Origin: Chloroflexota bacterium
GTDB taxonomy: Bacteria; Chloroflexota; UBA11872
Direction of reading: 5' to 3'
Length of the DNA stretch: 64,000 nucleotides
NCBI GenBank assembly: GCA_011523785.1
Contig: WTFW01000060.1
Coordinates: forward strand, 2,116 to 66,115
In this document: in pieces, positions 1 to 7,750 of the stretch
Numbering within the stretch: position 1 is the first letter of the stretch
Layout of the letters: each line of letters begins with the position of its first letter
Position numbers and translations under genes: made by a program
The notes under the pieces: generated by a model
Told to the model about the DNA's origin: nothing
Database searches by the model: none
What the model saw: only the letters and a program-made list of their open reading frames with translations

Positions 1-430
1 GGCGAGCTTAGGACAGGTTCTGCCTTCTCCCCTCGGAGAGGGTGAAGAGCGGCGACCTGGGCTGACGGGTGACGAGGCGGCGCGGTGCTGTGGGGTGGTT
101 GGGTGCCCGGAAGACGGGCGGGTCAGAGACGCCGCCCCTACGCAAGATTGGACGAAGAGCCCGGGGTGGCTGCTGACTGCGGGGGTGTGGTTCGACCCGG
201 TTCCTTCGGCGAGCTTAGGACAGGTTCTGCCTTCTCCCCTCGGAGAGGGTGAAGAGCGGCGATCTGGGCTGACGGGTGACGACGCGGCGCGGTGCAACGG
301 GGCGGTGGGGTGTCCGGAAGACGGGCGGGTCAGAGACGCCGCCCCCGTTCGACAGGCTCAGGGCAGGCTCTACGCAAGATTGGACGAAGAGCCCGGGGTG
401 GCTGCTGAGGTTGGGGGTGTGGTTCGACAC
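1..430. repeat. Imperfect tandem duplication of a ~207-220 bp intergenic repeat
   Basis: Two successive copies, about 1-207 and 208-430, share long identical stretches: the start ggcgagcttaggacaggttc at 1 and again at 208, the block ggagagggtgaagagcggcg, and the block with cgcaagattggacgaagagc. The second copy has a small insertion around 349-372 containing the motif gacaggctcagggcaggctc. No convincing gene is visible here; open frames on both strands have low-complexity translations. It looks like dispersed non-coding repeat DNA at the edge of the window, downstream of the nitrilase gene. Confidence 0.75.
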
Positions 431-455
431 GGCCCGCCGAGGACTTTGGGCCGGC

Positions 456-1283
456 TCACCACGAACGGTTGGTGGCCGACGGCTTGATGTTGACGACCAG
501 CAGCGCTTCCTCGTTGCCAGCGTTGGCTGCCAGCATCTGGCCGCCGGGGGCGAAGGCGGCGGAGCGGCCGGTGACGCGGTGGGGCCAGTGGGGGCGTTCG
601 TTGAAATTGGCGCGGGGGTCCTTGGCGTCGACGTAGAGGGCGAAGACGTCCAGGCGTTGGGCAAGGTTTTGGGCGCGGTGCTTGAGGGTGTCGCGGCGGT
701 TGAAGTGGAGGATCTGGTCCCATGTCTGGCCGGCGTTCTGGAAGTCCTTGATGCAGTCGAAGTGGGGCTGAAGGATGACTTGGGCGCCGAGGCCGACCAG
801 CCGGTCGTGGATGGCGGGGGATTCGTTGTCGGCGCAGATGGTGACGCCGATGGAGGTCTCACCAAGCTGAAACGGAGCCATGTGGTCGCCGCCGCCGCGG
901 TAGAAGTCCATCTCGCTGGTGGTGGGTTGGAGCTTGCGCTGGACGTGTCGGACGCCGTTGGCATCGACGATGACGTAGGCGTTGAAGGGCTTGGGGGCGA
1001 GGCCGCGTTCGGCGATGCCGGCGCCGATGGCGAGGCCGTGGGTTGCGGCGACTTGGGTAAGGCGCCGGGTTGAGGGGCCGGGGATGGTTTCGGCCTGGCG
1101 TTGGAGGTCGGCGGGGCGGGCGTTGGGGTCGTAGGTGACCCAGGGGCCGTGGACGGAGAACTCGGGGAAGAGGACGAGGTCGCAGCCGGCGGCGGACGCT
1201 TGCTGCGTGAAGGCTTCGATCTTTTGGAGGTTGGCGTCGATCTGGCCGCGCAGGGAGCAGAGGGTGACGAGGCCGATGCGCAT
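456..1283 (-). CDS. Carbon-nitrogen hydrolase (nitrilase superfamily)
   Basis: A 275-residue protein of the nitrilase/amidase superfamily, which hydrolyses non-peptide C-N bonds through a Glu-Lys-Cys triad. The triad is visible: E41 in LVLFPEF, K117 in VQRKLQP and C150 in GVTICADNE. Length and motif spacing fit a single-domain cytoplasmic CN hydrolase with no signal peptide. The ATG at 1283 is followed at once by the beta-strand MRIGLVTLCS expected at the N terminus. Substrate cannot be read from the sequence; omega-amidase, carbamoylase or aliphatic amidase activities are all possible. It stands alone, with repeat DNA on both sides, so the context does not help. Confidence 0.88.
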   Translation of the reverse strand: MRIGLVTLCSLRGQIDANLQKIEAFTQQASAAGCDLVLFPEFSVHGPWVTYDPNARPADLQRQAETIPGPSTRRLTQVAATHGLAIGAGIAERGLAPKPFNAYVIVDANGVRHVQRKLQPTTSEMDFYRGGGDHMAPFQLGETSIGVTICADNESPAIHDRLVGLGAQVILQPHFDCIKDFQNAGQTWDQILHFNRRDTLKHRAQNLAQRLDVFALYVDAKDPRANFNERPHWPHRVTGRSAAFAPGGQMLAANAGNEEALLVVNIKPSATNRSW

Positions 1284-1696
1284 TGGAGGGTTTGGTGAAG
1301 GGTTTTGGGCAGGCGGCAGGTTAATGGATGGCGGGAGCGGCGTGCTCCTACATGGCGAAGAGAATGAGGCAGTTGAATTGGCGTTGGTTGCGGCTGGCTC
1401 GACGTGGGGTGCTGGGGGTGGCAGCCACCCTCACCCTAGCCCTCTTCCATGGGGAGAGCGGAGAAGAGCAGCCCGCGACAGCCTGGGTTGCTGCTGACTT
1501 CGCGTGGAAGCTCGGGCTAGCAGCCACCCTCACCCTGCCCTCTCCCTCAATGGTGTCCAGACCGGAGACATGGTGGACAGGTGTTCGGAGACATGGTTTA
1601 CACATCCAGCGCTGAGGTCAAGGATTGGCGGGGCGGTTGGTGCGGGCGTCGCAGCGCCTAGTGTCTGGCTAGAGTCGTGTTAGCTGGACTGCGTGG
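1284..1696. other. Non-coding interval with dispersed repeat fragments
   Basis: About 410 bases between the nitrilase start and the next small ORF. It carries two copies of a ccaccctcaccct(ag)ccctct motif (about 1421 and 1523), which belong to the same kind of repeat as at position 1, and then a possible insertion-sequence end (1551-1603). I see no supported gene; the open frames here have low-complexity translations. Confidence 0.5.
1551..1603. mobile_element. Possible decayed insertion-sequence end (paired ggagacatgg repeats)
   Basis: Two direct repeats, ggagacatggtggaca at 1564-1579 and ggagacatggtttaca at 1587-1602, lie 23 bases apart, preceded by a tggtgtccag sequence. Short, tandem, TGT/ACA-rich repeats like this resemble terminal transposase-binding sites of IS481/IS3-type elements. 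No transposase is present in the window and no matching opposite end was found, so this would be a solo remnant. Confidence 0.3.
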
Positions 1697-1816
1697 ATGG
1701 CGAGCATGGAAACGTCGTTAGACGAGGTTGTGGAGCTGGGGCTGGTGGTGTTTGGGGTGCTCCTTTTCACCCTGTCGCTGGCCGGCATGCTTGGTCTTGT
1801 GCCGCCGCCGCCCTGA
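1697..1816 (+). CDS. Small single-pass membrane protein (39 aa), hypothetical
   Basis: A short ORF opening with ATG at 1697. It encodes an acidic N-terminal segment (METSLDEVVELG) followed by a hydrophobic helix at about residues 16-35 (LVVFGVLLFTLSLAGMLGLV) and a terminal run of four prolines before TGA. This amphipathic-then-hydrophobic layout is that of a real micro-membrane protein rather than a chance ORF. A second membrane-type reading frame begins 50 bases downstream. No family is recognised. Confidence 0.45.
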   Translation: MASMETSLDEVVELGLVVFGVLLFTLSLAGMLGLVPPPP

Positions 1817-1865
1817 GGAGCGCGGGTCCAGCGATACCCGTGGCAGCGGCGCCTGAAGTCACGGG

Positions 1866-2105
1866 GTGCGCTTGAACAGTCGGGACGTTCCGGCGAGCTG
1901 GGTGTTCATCGGTCTGTTTGGCCTCGTGATCACTGGCATCGGACGCATGGCCTAGCTTGCCGACGTTCCCGCCCATAGCTTCACCCCGGCGCAAGACAGT
2001 CTTCTGACCGTTGCCGACTGGATGGTAAAGGCGTCGGTGGGCGCGATTCTGGGGTTTGCGGGGGCGCGAGCCGGTTCACGGGATACCGATACGCCAGCCA
2101 GCTAG
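1866..2105 (+). pseudogene. Small two-helix membrane protein interrupted by an in-frame TAG
   Basis: From GTG at 1866 one frame runs 79 codons to TAG at 2103-2105 but meets TAG at codon 30 (1953-1955). Before the stop it encodes SWVFIGLFGLVITGIGRM, a membrane helix. After it come the segment FTPAQDSLLTVADWMVKASV and a second hydrophobic stretch, AILGFAGARAG. Both halves have protein-like composition in the same frame, which suggests one former two-helix protein of about 78 residues broken by a nonsense change. Stop readthrough or two separate micro-proteins are alternatives. It lies next to another small membrane ORF and to repeat DNA. Confidence 0.45.
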
Positions 2106-2259
2106 CAATCGGCCGCGCTCGTGGCGAGCGCCGGGACAAGCTAAGGGCAGGCTCTCCAGGAGACTCCGGCCCGGCTCGCCACGGACGGCGAGTGGGCTCC
2201 TCTGGCAAGCTCAGGACAGGTTCAGGCGAGTCCGTACAGGACGGCGAGGACGACTGGCG
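2106..2259. repeat. Dispersed repeat-family fragments before the VOC gene
   Basis: Contains gacaagctaagggcaggctc near 2137 and gcaagctcaggacaggttc near 2204. These are variants of the gacaggctcagggcaggctc and gagcttaggacaggttc motifs seen at 1-430. They lie within a ggctcgccacggacggcgag context that can fold back on itself. This is intergenic repeat DNA between the broken membrane ORF and the VOC gene. Confidence 0.5.
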
Positions 2260-2685
2260 ATGACTCAGGAATCGCGGAGAGCGATGGTTGTTCCAAGCTT
2301 GCGGTATCGGGATGCACCGGCGGCTATCGAGTTTTTGTGTGAGGCGTTCGGGTTTACCAGGCGCCTGGTGGTGCCGGGCTATGACGGGACGATCCGGCAC
2401 GCGCAGCTGACGCTGGGCGACGGGATGATCATGTTGGGTTCGGCGCAGAACCGTGACTTTGGTCCGCACGTCAGGACGCCCGAGGAGTTGGGCGGCAACA
2501 CGCAGAGCGCGTACGTGATCGTGGCGGAGATTGACGACCACTACCAGCACGCCAAGGCCGCCGGCGCCGAGATCGTGATGGAGATCGAGAACATGGACTA
2601 CGGCGGGCGGCTGTATTCCGCGCTGGATCCCGAGGGGAATCTGTGGCACTTCGGGTCGTACGACCCGTGGGCGGAGTCCGGCTAG
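2260..2685 (+). CDS. VOC (glyoxalase/bleomycin-resistance) superfamily protein
   Basis: A 141-residue single-domain VOC-fold protein. The start at 2260 (MTQESRRAMVVPSLRYRD) is chosen because upstream in-frame sequence is repeat-derived. Family features are the opening strand with the RYRDAPAAIEFLCEAFGF helix, HAQLTLGDGMIMLGS in the middle and the closing ALDPEGNLWHFGSYDPW, where DPEGN is the usual turn before a metal-ligand strand. Members of this PhnB/YycE-like branch are dimeric cytoplasmic proteins of mostly unknown substrate. Its TAG stop overlaps the stop of the convergent sulfatase by four bases (CTAG, 2682-2685). Confidence 0.85.
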   Translation: MTQESRRAMVVPSLRYRDAPAAIEFLCEAFGFTRRLVVPGYDGTIRHAQLTLGDGMIMLGSAQNRDFGPHVRTPEELGGNTQSAYVIVAEIDDHYQHAKAAGAEIVMEIENMDYGGRLYSALDPEGNLWHFGSYDPWAESG

Positions 2686-3956
2686 GCCGAGATTTCGCTG
2701 ATGGTGTCGCGGTAGAAGGGCGACGGTACGGGTCCTTCGAGCAGCGGATCGCCTGTGTCGCGCATCCAGTTGATGACCCTGGCGCCCAATTCGGCCTGGA
2801 CTGCGGCGGTTTCGGGGCGGCTGGCGAGGTTGGTTTGTTCGTTGGGGTCGGCCTGGAGGTCGTAGAGCTCGACTTCGACGTGGTGGGAGGGTTGCATGCG
2901 GCCCGCCACATCGCGGTAGGCGCCGCTGCCGGCGATGTCGCTGGGGATCTCGACGCCGAGTCCAGTTTCGAAGTTGCGGATGTATTTCCAGCGATCGGTG
3001 CGGATGCCGCGCATCGGGTCGTAGTAGCTGTGGTAGGTCTTTTCGATGAAGATTTCGTCGTAGCCGCGGGAGGCGCCAGCGGCCACGGGAAGCAGTGACG
3101 TTCCGTGCAGGTCGGGCGGCATGTCGGCGCCGGTCAGTTCGATCAGCGTGGGCACGACATCCATGGTGCTGACCATGCCGGGGGGCGCCGCGCCCCCGCT
3201 GAGCGGGGTGCCGGGCAGGCGGGCGATGAGGGAGATTTCGATGCCGGGGTCGTACAGGGTGCACTTGGCGCGCGGGAAGGCGATGCCGTGGTCGCCGACG
3301 TAGAGCACGAGGGTCTGGTCGAGCAGGTTGCGGTCTTCCAGGATTCCAATCAAACGCCCGATGTAGTCGTCGGCGCGGTTGACGCAGCCCTGGAAGTCGG
3401 CCAGGTCGGCGCGGGTGTCGGGGGCGTCGACCAGGTAGGGCGGGACGGTGATGCCCTTCTGGTCGTAGGGCTGGCCGCCGAAGCCGTGGCCGCCGACGCG
3501 GTGGGTTTCGCCGAAGCCGACCTGGACGACGAAGGGGCGACCGCGGTCGGCATCTATGAACCGCGACACGCCGGCCGTAATGGCGTCGATGTCGCGGGTC
3601 TCGTCGAAGACGTCGTTGCCGATGCGCCGCGGGTCGCGGGCGGCGTGCTCAACGCCCCAGTGGCCGCTGCGGTAGCCGACGGTGCGCAGGATTTGGGGGA
3701 TGGTGCGTTCGCCGGGATGCAGGTCCCAGCGGAAATCGCGGTGCGTGAGGCCCATGGTGCCGTTGCAGTGGGGATAGCGGCCGGTGGTGAGACTGGCGCG
3801 GCTGGGCGAGCACTGGGGGGCGGTGGTATAGGCGTTGAAGCGGGCGCCCTGGGCCGCCAGGCGGTTGAGGTTGGGCGTGTCGACCGTCGTGACGCCGTAG
3901 GGCTCGATGAAGCGGCCGGTGTCGTGGGTGGTGACGATGAGGACGTTCGGCGGCAT
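2682..3956 (-). CDS. Type I sulfatase (formylglycine-dependent), cytoplasmic
   Basis: A 424-residue alkaline-phosphatase-fold sulfatase. The C-x-P-x-R signature, in which Cys is converted to formylglycine, is present as CSPSR with C49, followed by the usual ASLTTGRYPH. The metal-site strand near the N terminus reads VLIVTTHDTGRF, the form found in the SGSH/heparan-N-sulfatase-like branch. The DHG segment YVGDHGIAF and the KYIRNFETG stretch also fit the family. No signal peptide is seen, so it probably acts in the cytoplasm on an imported sulfated compound. No formylglycine-generating enzyme lies in the window. Convergent with the VOC gene; substrate unknown. Confidence 0.92.
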   Translation of the reverse strand: MPPNVLIVTTHDTGRFIEPYGVTTVDTPNLNRLAAQGARFNAYTTAPQCSPSRASLTTGRYPHCNGTMGLTHRDFRWDLHPGERTIPQILRTVGYRSGHWGVEHAARDPRRIGNDVFDETRDIDAITAGVSRFIDADRGRPFVVQVGFGETHRVGGHGFGGQPYDQKGITVPPYLVDAPDTRADLADFQGCVNRADDYIGRLIGILEDRNLLDQTLVLYVGDHGIAFPRAKCTLYDPGIEISLIARLPGTPLSGGAAPPGMVSTMDVVPTLIELTGADMPPDLHGTSLLPVAAGASRGYDEIFIEKTYHSYYDPMRGIRTDRWKYIRNFETGLGVEIPSDIAGSGAYRDVAGRMQPSHHVEVELYDLQADPNEQTNLASRPETAAVQAELGARVINWMRDTGDPLLEGPVPSPFYRDTISEISA

Positions 3957-4056
3957 AGGGTGTTGCCTGCGAGCGGCGGGCCGGGAAGTCTAGCCAGCTT
4001 CCATTGGAGCCGATGCCATAATCGCCGCGCAAACCGATAGCCCCCGAGGGAATCCG

Positions 4057-4359
4057 ATGCCTCACTACATCAGCATGGTCAGCATGTCGGGCAACGAGCC
4101 GGCGGAGCCTGGATCCGTGGCGGATGCCATTGGCGAAGGCGCGCCGGTGACGCGCCAGCTGGTTGAGGATCACGGCGGGACCCTGCACGAGATTTACCTG
4201 ACCATGGGCGCCTTTGACGTGCTGATGGTGATGGAGTTCGACAGCACGCAGGCCTGCGCGCAGGCCATGCTGGCCATGCGCGAACGCCTGGGCGGCGTCA
4301 CCCAGACCATCGAGGTCTTCCCCGAGAGCCAGTGGGCGGACGTTGCAAAGGGCGTCTGA
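4057..4359 (+). CDS. GYD domain protein
   Basis: A 100-residue protein matching the GYD-domain family, small ferredoxin-fold proteins of unknown function. The motif region reads MGAFDVLMVMEF, where the family usually has a G-x-Y/F-D-V core. A preceding segment, LVEDHGGTLHEIYLT, is typical. The ATG at 4057 follows a purine-rich GAGGGAA ribosome site. It lies 21 bases before the epimerase gene, in the same direction, so the two are probably co-transcribed. Confidence 0.8.
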   Translation: MPHYISMVSMSGNEPAEPGSVADAIGEGAPVTRQLVEDHGGTLHEIYLTMGAFDVLMVMEFDSTQACAQAMLAMRERLGGVTQTIEVFPESQWADVAKGV

Positions 4360-4380
4360 GTCGCAACCCTGGGGCCTGAC

Positions 4381-5427
4381 GTGACGGTGGTCGACTCGCT
4401 GCCGGACACGATTCCGGACGAGGCGACGCTGGACGAGGTGATGTCGCGTCCCAGCCCCGGGTTGATCGAGTCCATCGCCCGTGGGACCGGCGACCTGCTG
4501 GTGCTGGGGGCCGGGGGCAAGATGGGACCGACCGTGGCGAGGATGGCGCGGCGGGCGTTCGAGGCTGCGGGACGCGAGGGCCAGGTGATCGCCGTCTCTC
4601 GATTCAGCGATCCCGCCGCCCGCGCCGGGCTTGAAGCCGCCGGCGTGGCCACGATTGCGGGCGACTTGCTGGAGCCCACATTCCTGCGCGGGTTGCCGGA
4701 CGCACCCGAGGTGGTGTTCATGGCGGGGCGCAAGTTCGGATCCACGGGGGCCGAGCACCTGACCTGGGCCATGAACGCGCACCTGCCGGGGCTGGTGGCG
4801 CGGCGGTTCCGAGAGGCGCGCTGCGTGGTGTTCTCAACGGCGGCCGTGTACCCGTTCGTGCCGACCGACAGTGCGGGGGCGGACGAAGACCTGGAGCCGG
4901 AACCGATCGGCGAGTATGCGCAGTCGTGCCTGGCGCGGGAGCGGATGTTCGAGCATGCGGCGCACACGTGGGGGACGCGCTCGGCGCTGATCCGGCTGTC
5001 GTACGCGCTGGACCTGCGGTACGGGGTGCTGCACGACGTTGGGGCCAGCCTGCGCGAGGGCCGGCCGGTGGACGTGGGGATGAGCACGGCCAGCGTGATC
5101 TGGCAGGGGGACGCGTGCGACCTGATCCTGCGGACGCTGGAGCACACCGCGGCGCCGCCGCTGACCCTAAACGTGTCGGGGCTGGCGCCGATTCGGATTC
5201 GCGACGTGGCTGTGGCCATGGGCGAGGTGCTGGAGGTTGAGCCGGCGTTTGAGGGCGTCGAATCGGAGAGCGCGCTGTTTGTGGATTGCAGCCGCATGGC
5301 CGAACTGGTGGGTGAGCCGATGACGCCGCTGGAGACGGTGCTGGGCTGGACGGCCGATTGGCTGCGGGCCGGCGGGCGGACGCTGGACAAACCGACGCAC
5401 TTTGAAGTGCGGGACGGGAAGTACTAG
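4381..5427 (+). CDS. NAD-dependent epimerase/dehydratase (extended SDR)
   Basis: A 348-residue extended short-chain dehydrogenase/reductase. The nucleotide-binding site is LVLGAGGKMGPTVARMARR at about residues 40-60. VVFMAGRKFGSTG follows at the position of the substrate-side loop. An FSTAAVYPF segment replaces the usual S-x-x-x-Y-x-x-x-K arrangement, with catalysis likely involving the nearby Tyr and the GEYAQSCLARERMFE helix. GTG is the start codon. The substrate is probably a nucleotide sugar or a related carbonyl compound; this is not resolved. Its stop shares CTAG (5424-5427) with the convergent sulfatase. Confidence 0.83.
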   Translation: MTVVDSLPDTIPDEATLDEVMSRPSPGLIESIARGTGDLLVLGAGGKMGPTVARMARRAFEAAGREGQVIAVSRFSDPAARAGLEAAGVATIAGDLLEPTFLRGLPDAPEVVFMAGRKFGSTGAEHLTWAMNAHLPGLVARRFREARCVVFSTAAVYPFVPTDSAGADEDLEPEPIGEYAQSCLARERMFEHAAHTWGTRSALIRLSYALDLRYGVLHDVGASLREGRPVDVGMSTASVIWQGDACDLILRTLEHTAAPPLTLNVSGLAPIRIRDVAVAMGEVLEVEPAFEGVESESALFVDCSRMAELVGEPMTPLETVLGWTADWLRAGGRTLDKPTHFEVRDGKY

Positions 5428-6890
5428 GCGTCGCGAAACTGGCCGGGAGCGGGGGTGCCGCCGGCTATTGGGCCGCGCCGGGTGATGACATCCAGACCGC
5501 CGCCGGCCTGGATGCGTTGAGCCTGGTCGGCCTTGGCGGCTCGATCCAGGGCTTCGGGGTCGACGATGGCGCGCAGGTTTCGCTCGAATCGAGCTAATGG
5601 CGGGGCCGACGTTGGATTGGCGGCCAGATCGCGGGTCTCGTCCGGGTCGGCGGAAAGGTCGAAAAGCTGGGGCGGATCGCCGACGTGGTGGACGTACTTG
5701 TGGGTGGAGTCACGCAGCATGTACATGGCTTCGCGGCAGCCCGAGGCGTGGTACTCGCCGAAGATCGTGCGCTCGGGCAACGGGTCGCCCTGAGCGGCGG
5801 GCCACAAGGACATGCCGGGGAGGTCGGCGTCCGCGTCGGACAGTGGAGCGCCCGCGCCTTCGACGATGGTCGGAAACAGGTCGACCAGCGAAACGGGCTG
5901 GGGCACAGCCCGGCCCCGGGCAATGTCGGGTCCGGCCATCAGGAAGGGCACGGCTGAGGCGCCCTCGTACATGAGGTTCTTGCCCCACATGCCGTGGTCG
6001 CCGAGCATCTCGCCGTGGTCGCTGGTGTAGATGACGCGAGTCGAAGAATCCAGCCCCTGCTCGGTCAGCGCCGCGAGCACCGCGCCGATCTGGCGATCCA
6101 GATACGTGCACATGGCGAGGTAGGTGGCGATTGTGCGCCGGACCAGCGTCTCGTCGAGTTCCTCGTCGGGCGACTGGATGCGCTGTTCGCGGATGTAGTT
6201 GATGTGCGGGTGGTGCGGCCAGTCGGGTGAGCGGAAGCTGATTGGCAGCTGGATGTCTTCCAGCGGATAGCGGGCGATGTCCTCCGCCGAGGCGACGAAC
6301 GGCGAGTGAGGCAGGGTGTAGGAGACCCAGAGGCACCAGGGCGAGGTGTGCTGCTGGGCATCGGTTGCCAGCCAGTCAACGGCCTGGCTGGTGGTGGCGG
6401 CGTCGTAGCGCATGTATTCGGACTCGCCCGTGCGCGGGTTGGCGGCGGTGTTGAGGTAGTTGCGCTGGCGCGGGACGTCGGGTCGCAGCGAGCCGTAGAG
6501 GTCGCCGACGCCCTCCTTGACGTGCATGGGAATGCGCTGGTCGGGGAACCCGGTGTCGTCGCCGGGCCGGCGGAAGTGGAGCTTGCCGATTGTCGTGACC
6601 GGGCGGTCGTACTCGGTTAGACGGTGGCCCCAGCTGGGTCGCTGGCCGATGTAGGGGGCGGCGTTGTCCCAGACGCCCAGTTCGTGGGCGTAACGGCCGG
6701 TGGCCAGGCTGGCGCGCGACGGCACGCAGATGGGGAAGTTGCAGTAGGCGGCGTCGAACCGGACGCCTCGTTCGGCGAGCGCGTCCACGTTGGGGGTGTA
6801 GGCAAGGGGATGGCCGTAGCAGCCAGCGGCGGTGCGCCGGTGCTGGTCGGATGTTATGAGCAGGAGGTTCAGGGGATCGACGGTCGGCAT
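5424..6890 (-). CDS. Type I sulfatase, choline-sulfatase-like
   Basis: A 488-residue sulfatase starting at the ATG at 6890 (MPTVDPLNLLLITSDQHR). Longer upstream frames are Ser/Pro-rich shadow sequence of the DUF3054 gene. The formylglycine motif is CVPSR with C55, followed by ASLATGRYAHELGVWDN. The N-terminal metal ligands are the S-D-Q-H of TSDQH, as in choline-sulfatase and phosphonate monoester hydrolase-like sulfatases. YTSDHGEMLGDHGMWGK is the conserved metal/substrate loop. No signal peptide, so cytoplasmic. It is a different subfamily from the sulfatase at 2682-3956. The exact substrate cannot be deduced. Confidence 0.93.
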   Translation of the reverse strand: MPTVDPLNLLLITSDQHRRTAAGCYGHPLAYTPNVDALAERGVRFDAAYCNFPICVPSRASLATGRYAHELGVWDNAAPYIGQRPSWGHRLTEYDRPVTTIGKLHFRRPGDDTGFPDQRIPMHVKEGVGDLYGSLRPDVPRQRNYLNTAANPRTGESEYMRYDAATTSQAVDWLATDAQQHTSPWCLWVSYTLPHSPFVASAEDIARYPLEDIQLPISFRSPDWPHHPHINYIREQRIQSPDEELDETLVRRTIATYLAMCTYLDRQIGAVLAALTEQGLDSSTRVIYTSDHGEMLGDHGMWGKNLMYEGASAVPFLMAGPDIARGRAVPQPVSLVDLFPTIVEGAGAPLSDADADLPGMSLWPAAQGDPLPERTIFGEYHASGCREAMYMLRDSTHKYVHHVGDPPQLFDLSADPDETRDLAANPTSAPPLARFERNLRAIVDPEALDRAAKADQAQRIQAGGGLDVITRRGPIAGGTPAPGQFRDA

Positions 6891-6936
6891 TTGGATGTCC
6901 TCGCAGCGCGCGGGCCCTCGTGTGGTGCGGCCAATG

Positions 6937-7332
6937 CTAGTCCCGTCGGATTCGTCGGACGGCGAGGAGGAGGAGGGTGCGCCAGGCGAGGAGCATGGCG
7001 GCGAGGAGGGTGATGGAGGCGAGGGTGAAGGCCCAGGAGAAGGTGCGGTCGGTGAGCCAGACGCGCAGCAGGACGGCCACGATGCCGCAGCCGAGCCAGA
7101 TGAGGGGGATGCGCCAGACGACCAGGCGCCAGCGGGTGAGGGTTGAGATTCGGAAGGCGCCGAGCCAGGGCGACGCGAGCAGCCAGACGCCGGCGAAGGG
7201 CAGACCGGTGCGCCAGAAGGCCGCGATCTCGACGCTGCCGTGCTCGATGGGGGTGAGCGCAATGAACAGCACAAAGACCAGTGCGTCGCCGAGGACGGCG
7301 AGGGCAATGAGAACGCGATTTCGGTCGGTCAT
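6937..7332 (-). CDS. DUF3054 family integral membrane protein
   Basis: A 131-residue very hydrophobic protein with four predicted membrane helices: about residues 5-25, 40-60, 70-90 and 97-120. The pattern DALVFVLFIALTP(I)EHG, then WRTGLPFAGVWLLASPWLGAF, then RLVVWRIPLIWLGCGIVAVLLR is that of DUF3054, known from Actinobacteria and Chloroflexota. Function is unknown. I chose the ATG at 7332 (MTDRNRVLIAL); a TTG 15 bases upstream is also possible. It lies upstream of the sulfatase on the same strand. Confidence 0.75.
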   Translation of the reverse strand: MTDRNRVLIALAVLGDALVFVLFIALTPIEHGSVEIAAFWRTGLPFAGVWLLASPWLGAFRISTLTRWRLVVWRIPLIWLGCGIVAVLLRVWLTDRTFSWAFTLASITLLAAMLLAWRTLLLLAVRRIRRD

Positions 7333-7452
7333 CGGGTGGGTACGCAAGGATCCGGCGCGGGCTGAGCCCCGGGTCCGGGTGGCTTACCTCGCCGCGCGCA
7401 GATCAAGCCGGTGCGGCCTGGCGGAGCGCAGGTCGGTGCGGTGTCTGGCTCC

Positions 7453-7536
7453 TGGTACCGGGGATGGGATTCGAACCCATACGACCGAAGTCCCGGGATT
7501 TTAAGTCCCGTGCGTCTACCGTTCCGCCACCCCGGC
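7453..7536 (-). tRNA. tRNA-Leu (anticodon UAA)
   Basis: On the minus strand the sequence folds as a class II tRNA. The acceptor stem GCCGGGG pairs with CCCCGGT, followed by discriminator A and an encoded CCA. The anticodon stem CGGGA/TCCCG encloses the loop CTTAAAA with anticodon TAA. A long variable arm (GGACTTCGGTC) and a T-arm with GGTTCGAATCC are present. UAA with a long variable arm identifies leucine. The first acceptor pair is G-U rather than G-C. No other RNA gene lies nearby. Confidence 0.96.
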
Positions 7537-7750
7537 GCCGCGTTGCCATCCCACCAGGGACGGCTCGGCTGTGGCCGTCAATGCTAGCCCGATACGTCCG
7601 GCAGTCCCGGGTGGAGCTGAACGGCAAGGTCGTGACGCAACGAGGTCATATTCGTCGGCATCTGTTCGCAGATGGGCCGGAGGAGGCGTAAGGCAAGGCC
7701 GTACGCAGCGTCCCCAGCTCGCTGGCTCTGGCTACGCCAGTGACCTGGAC

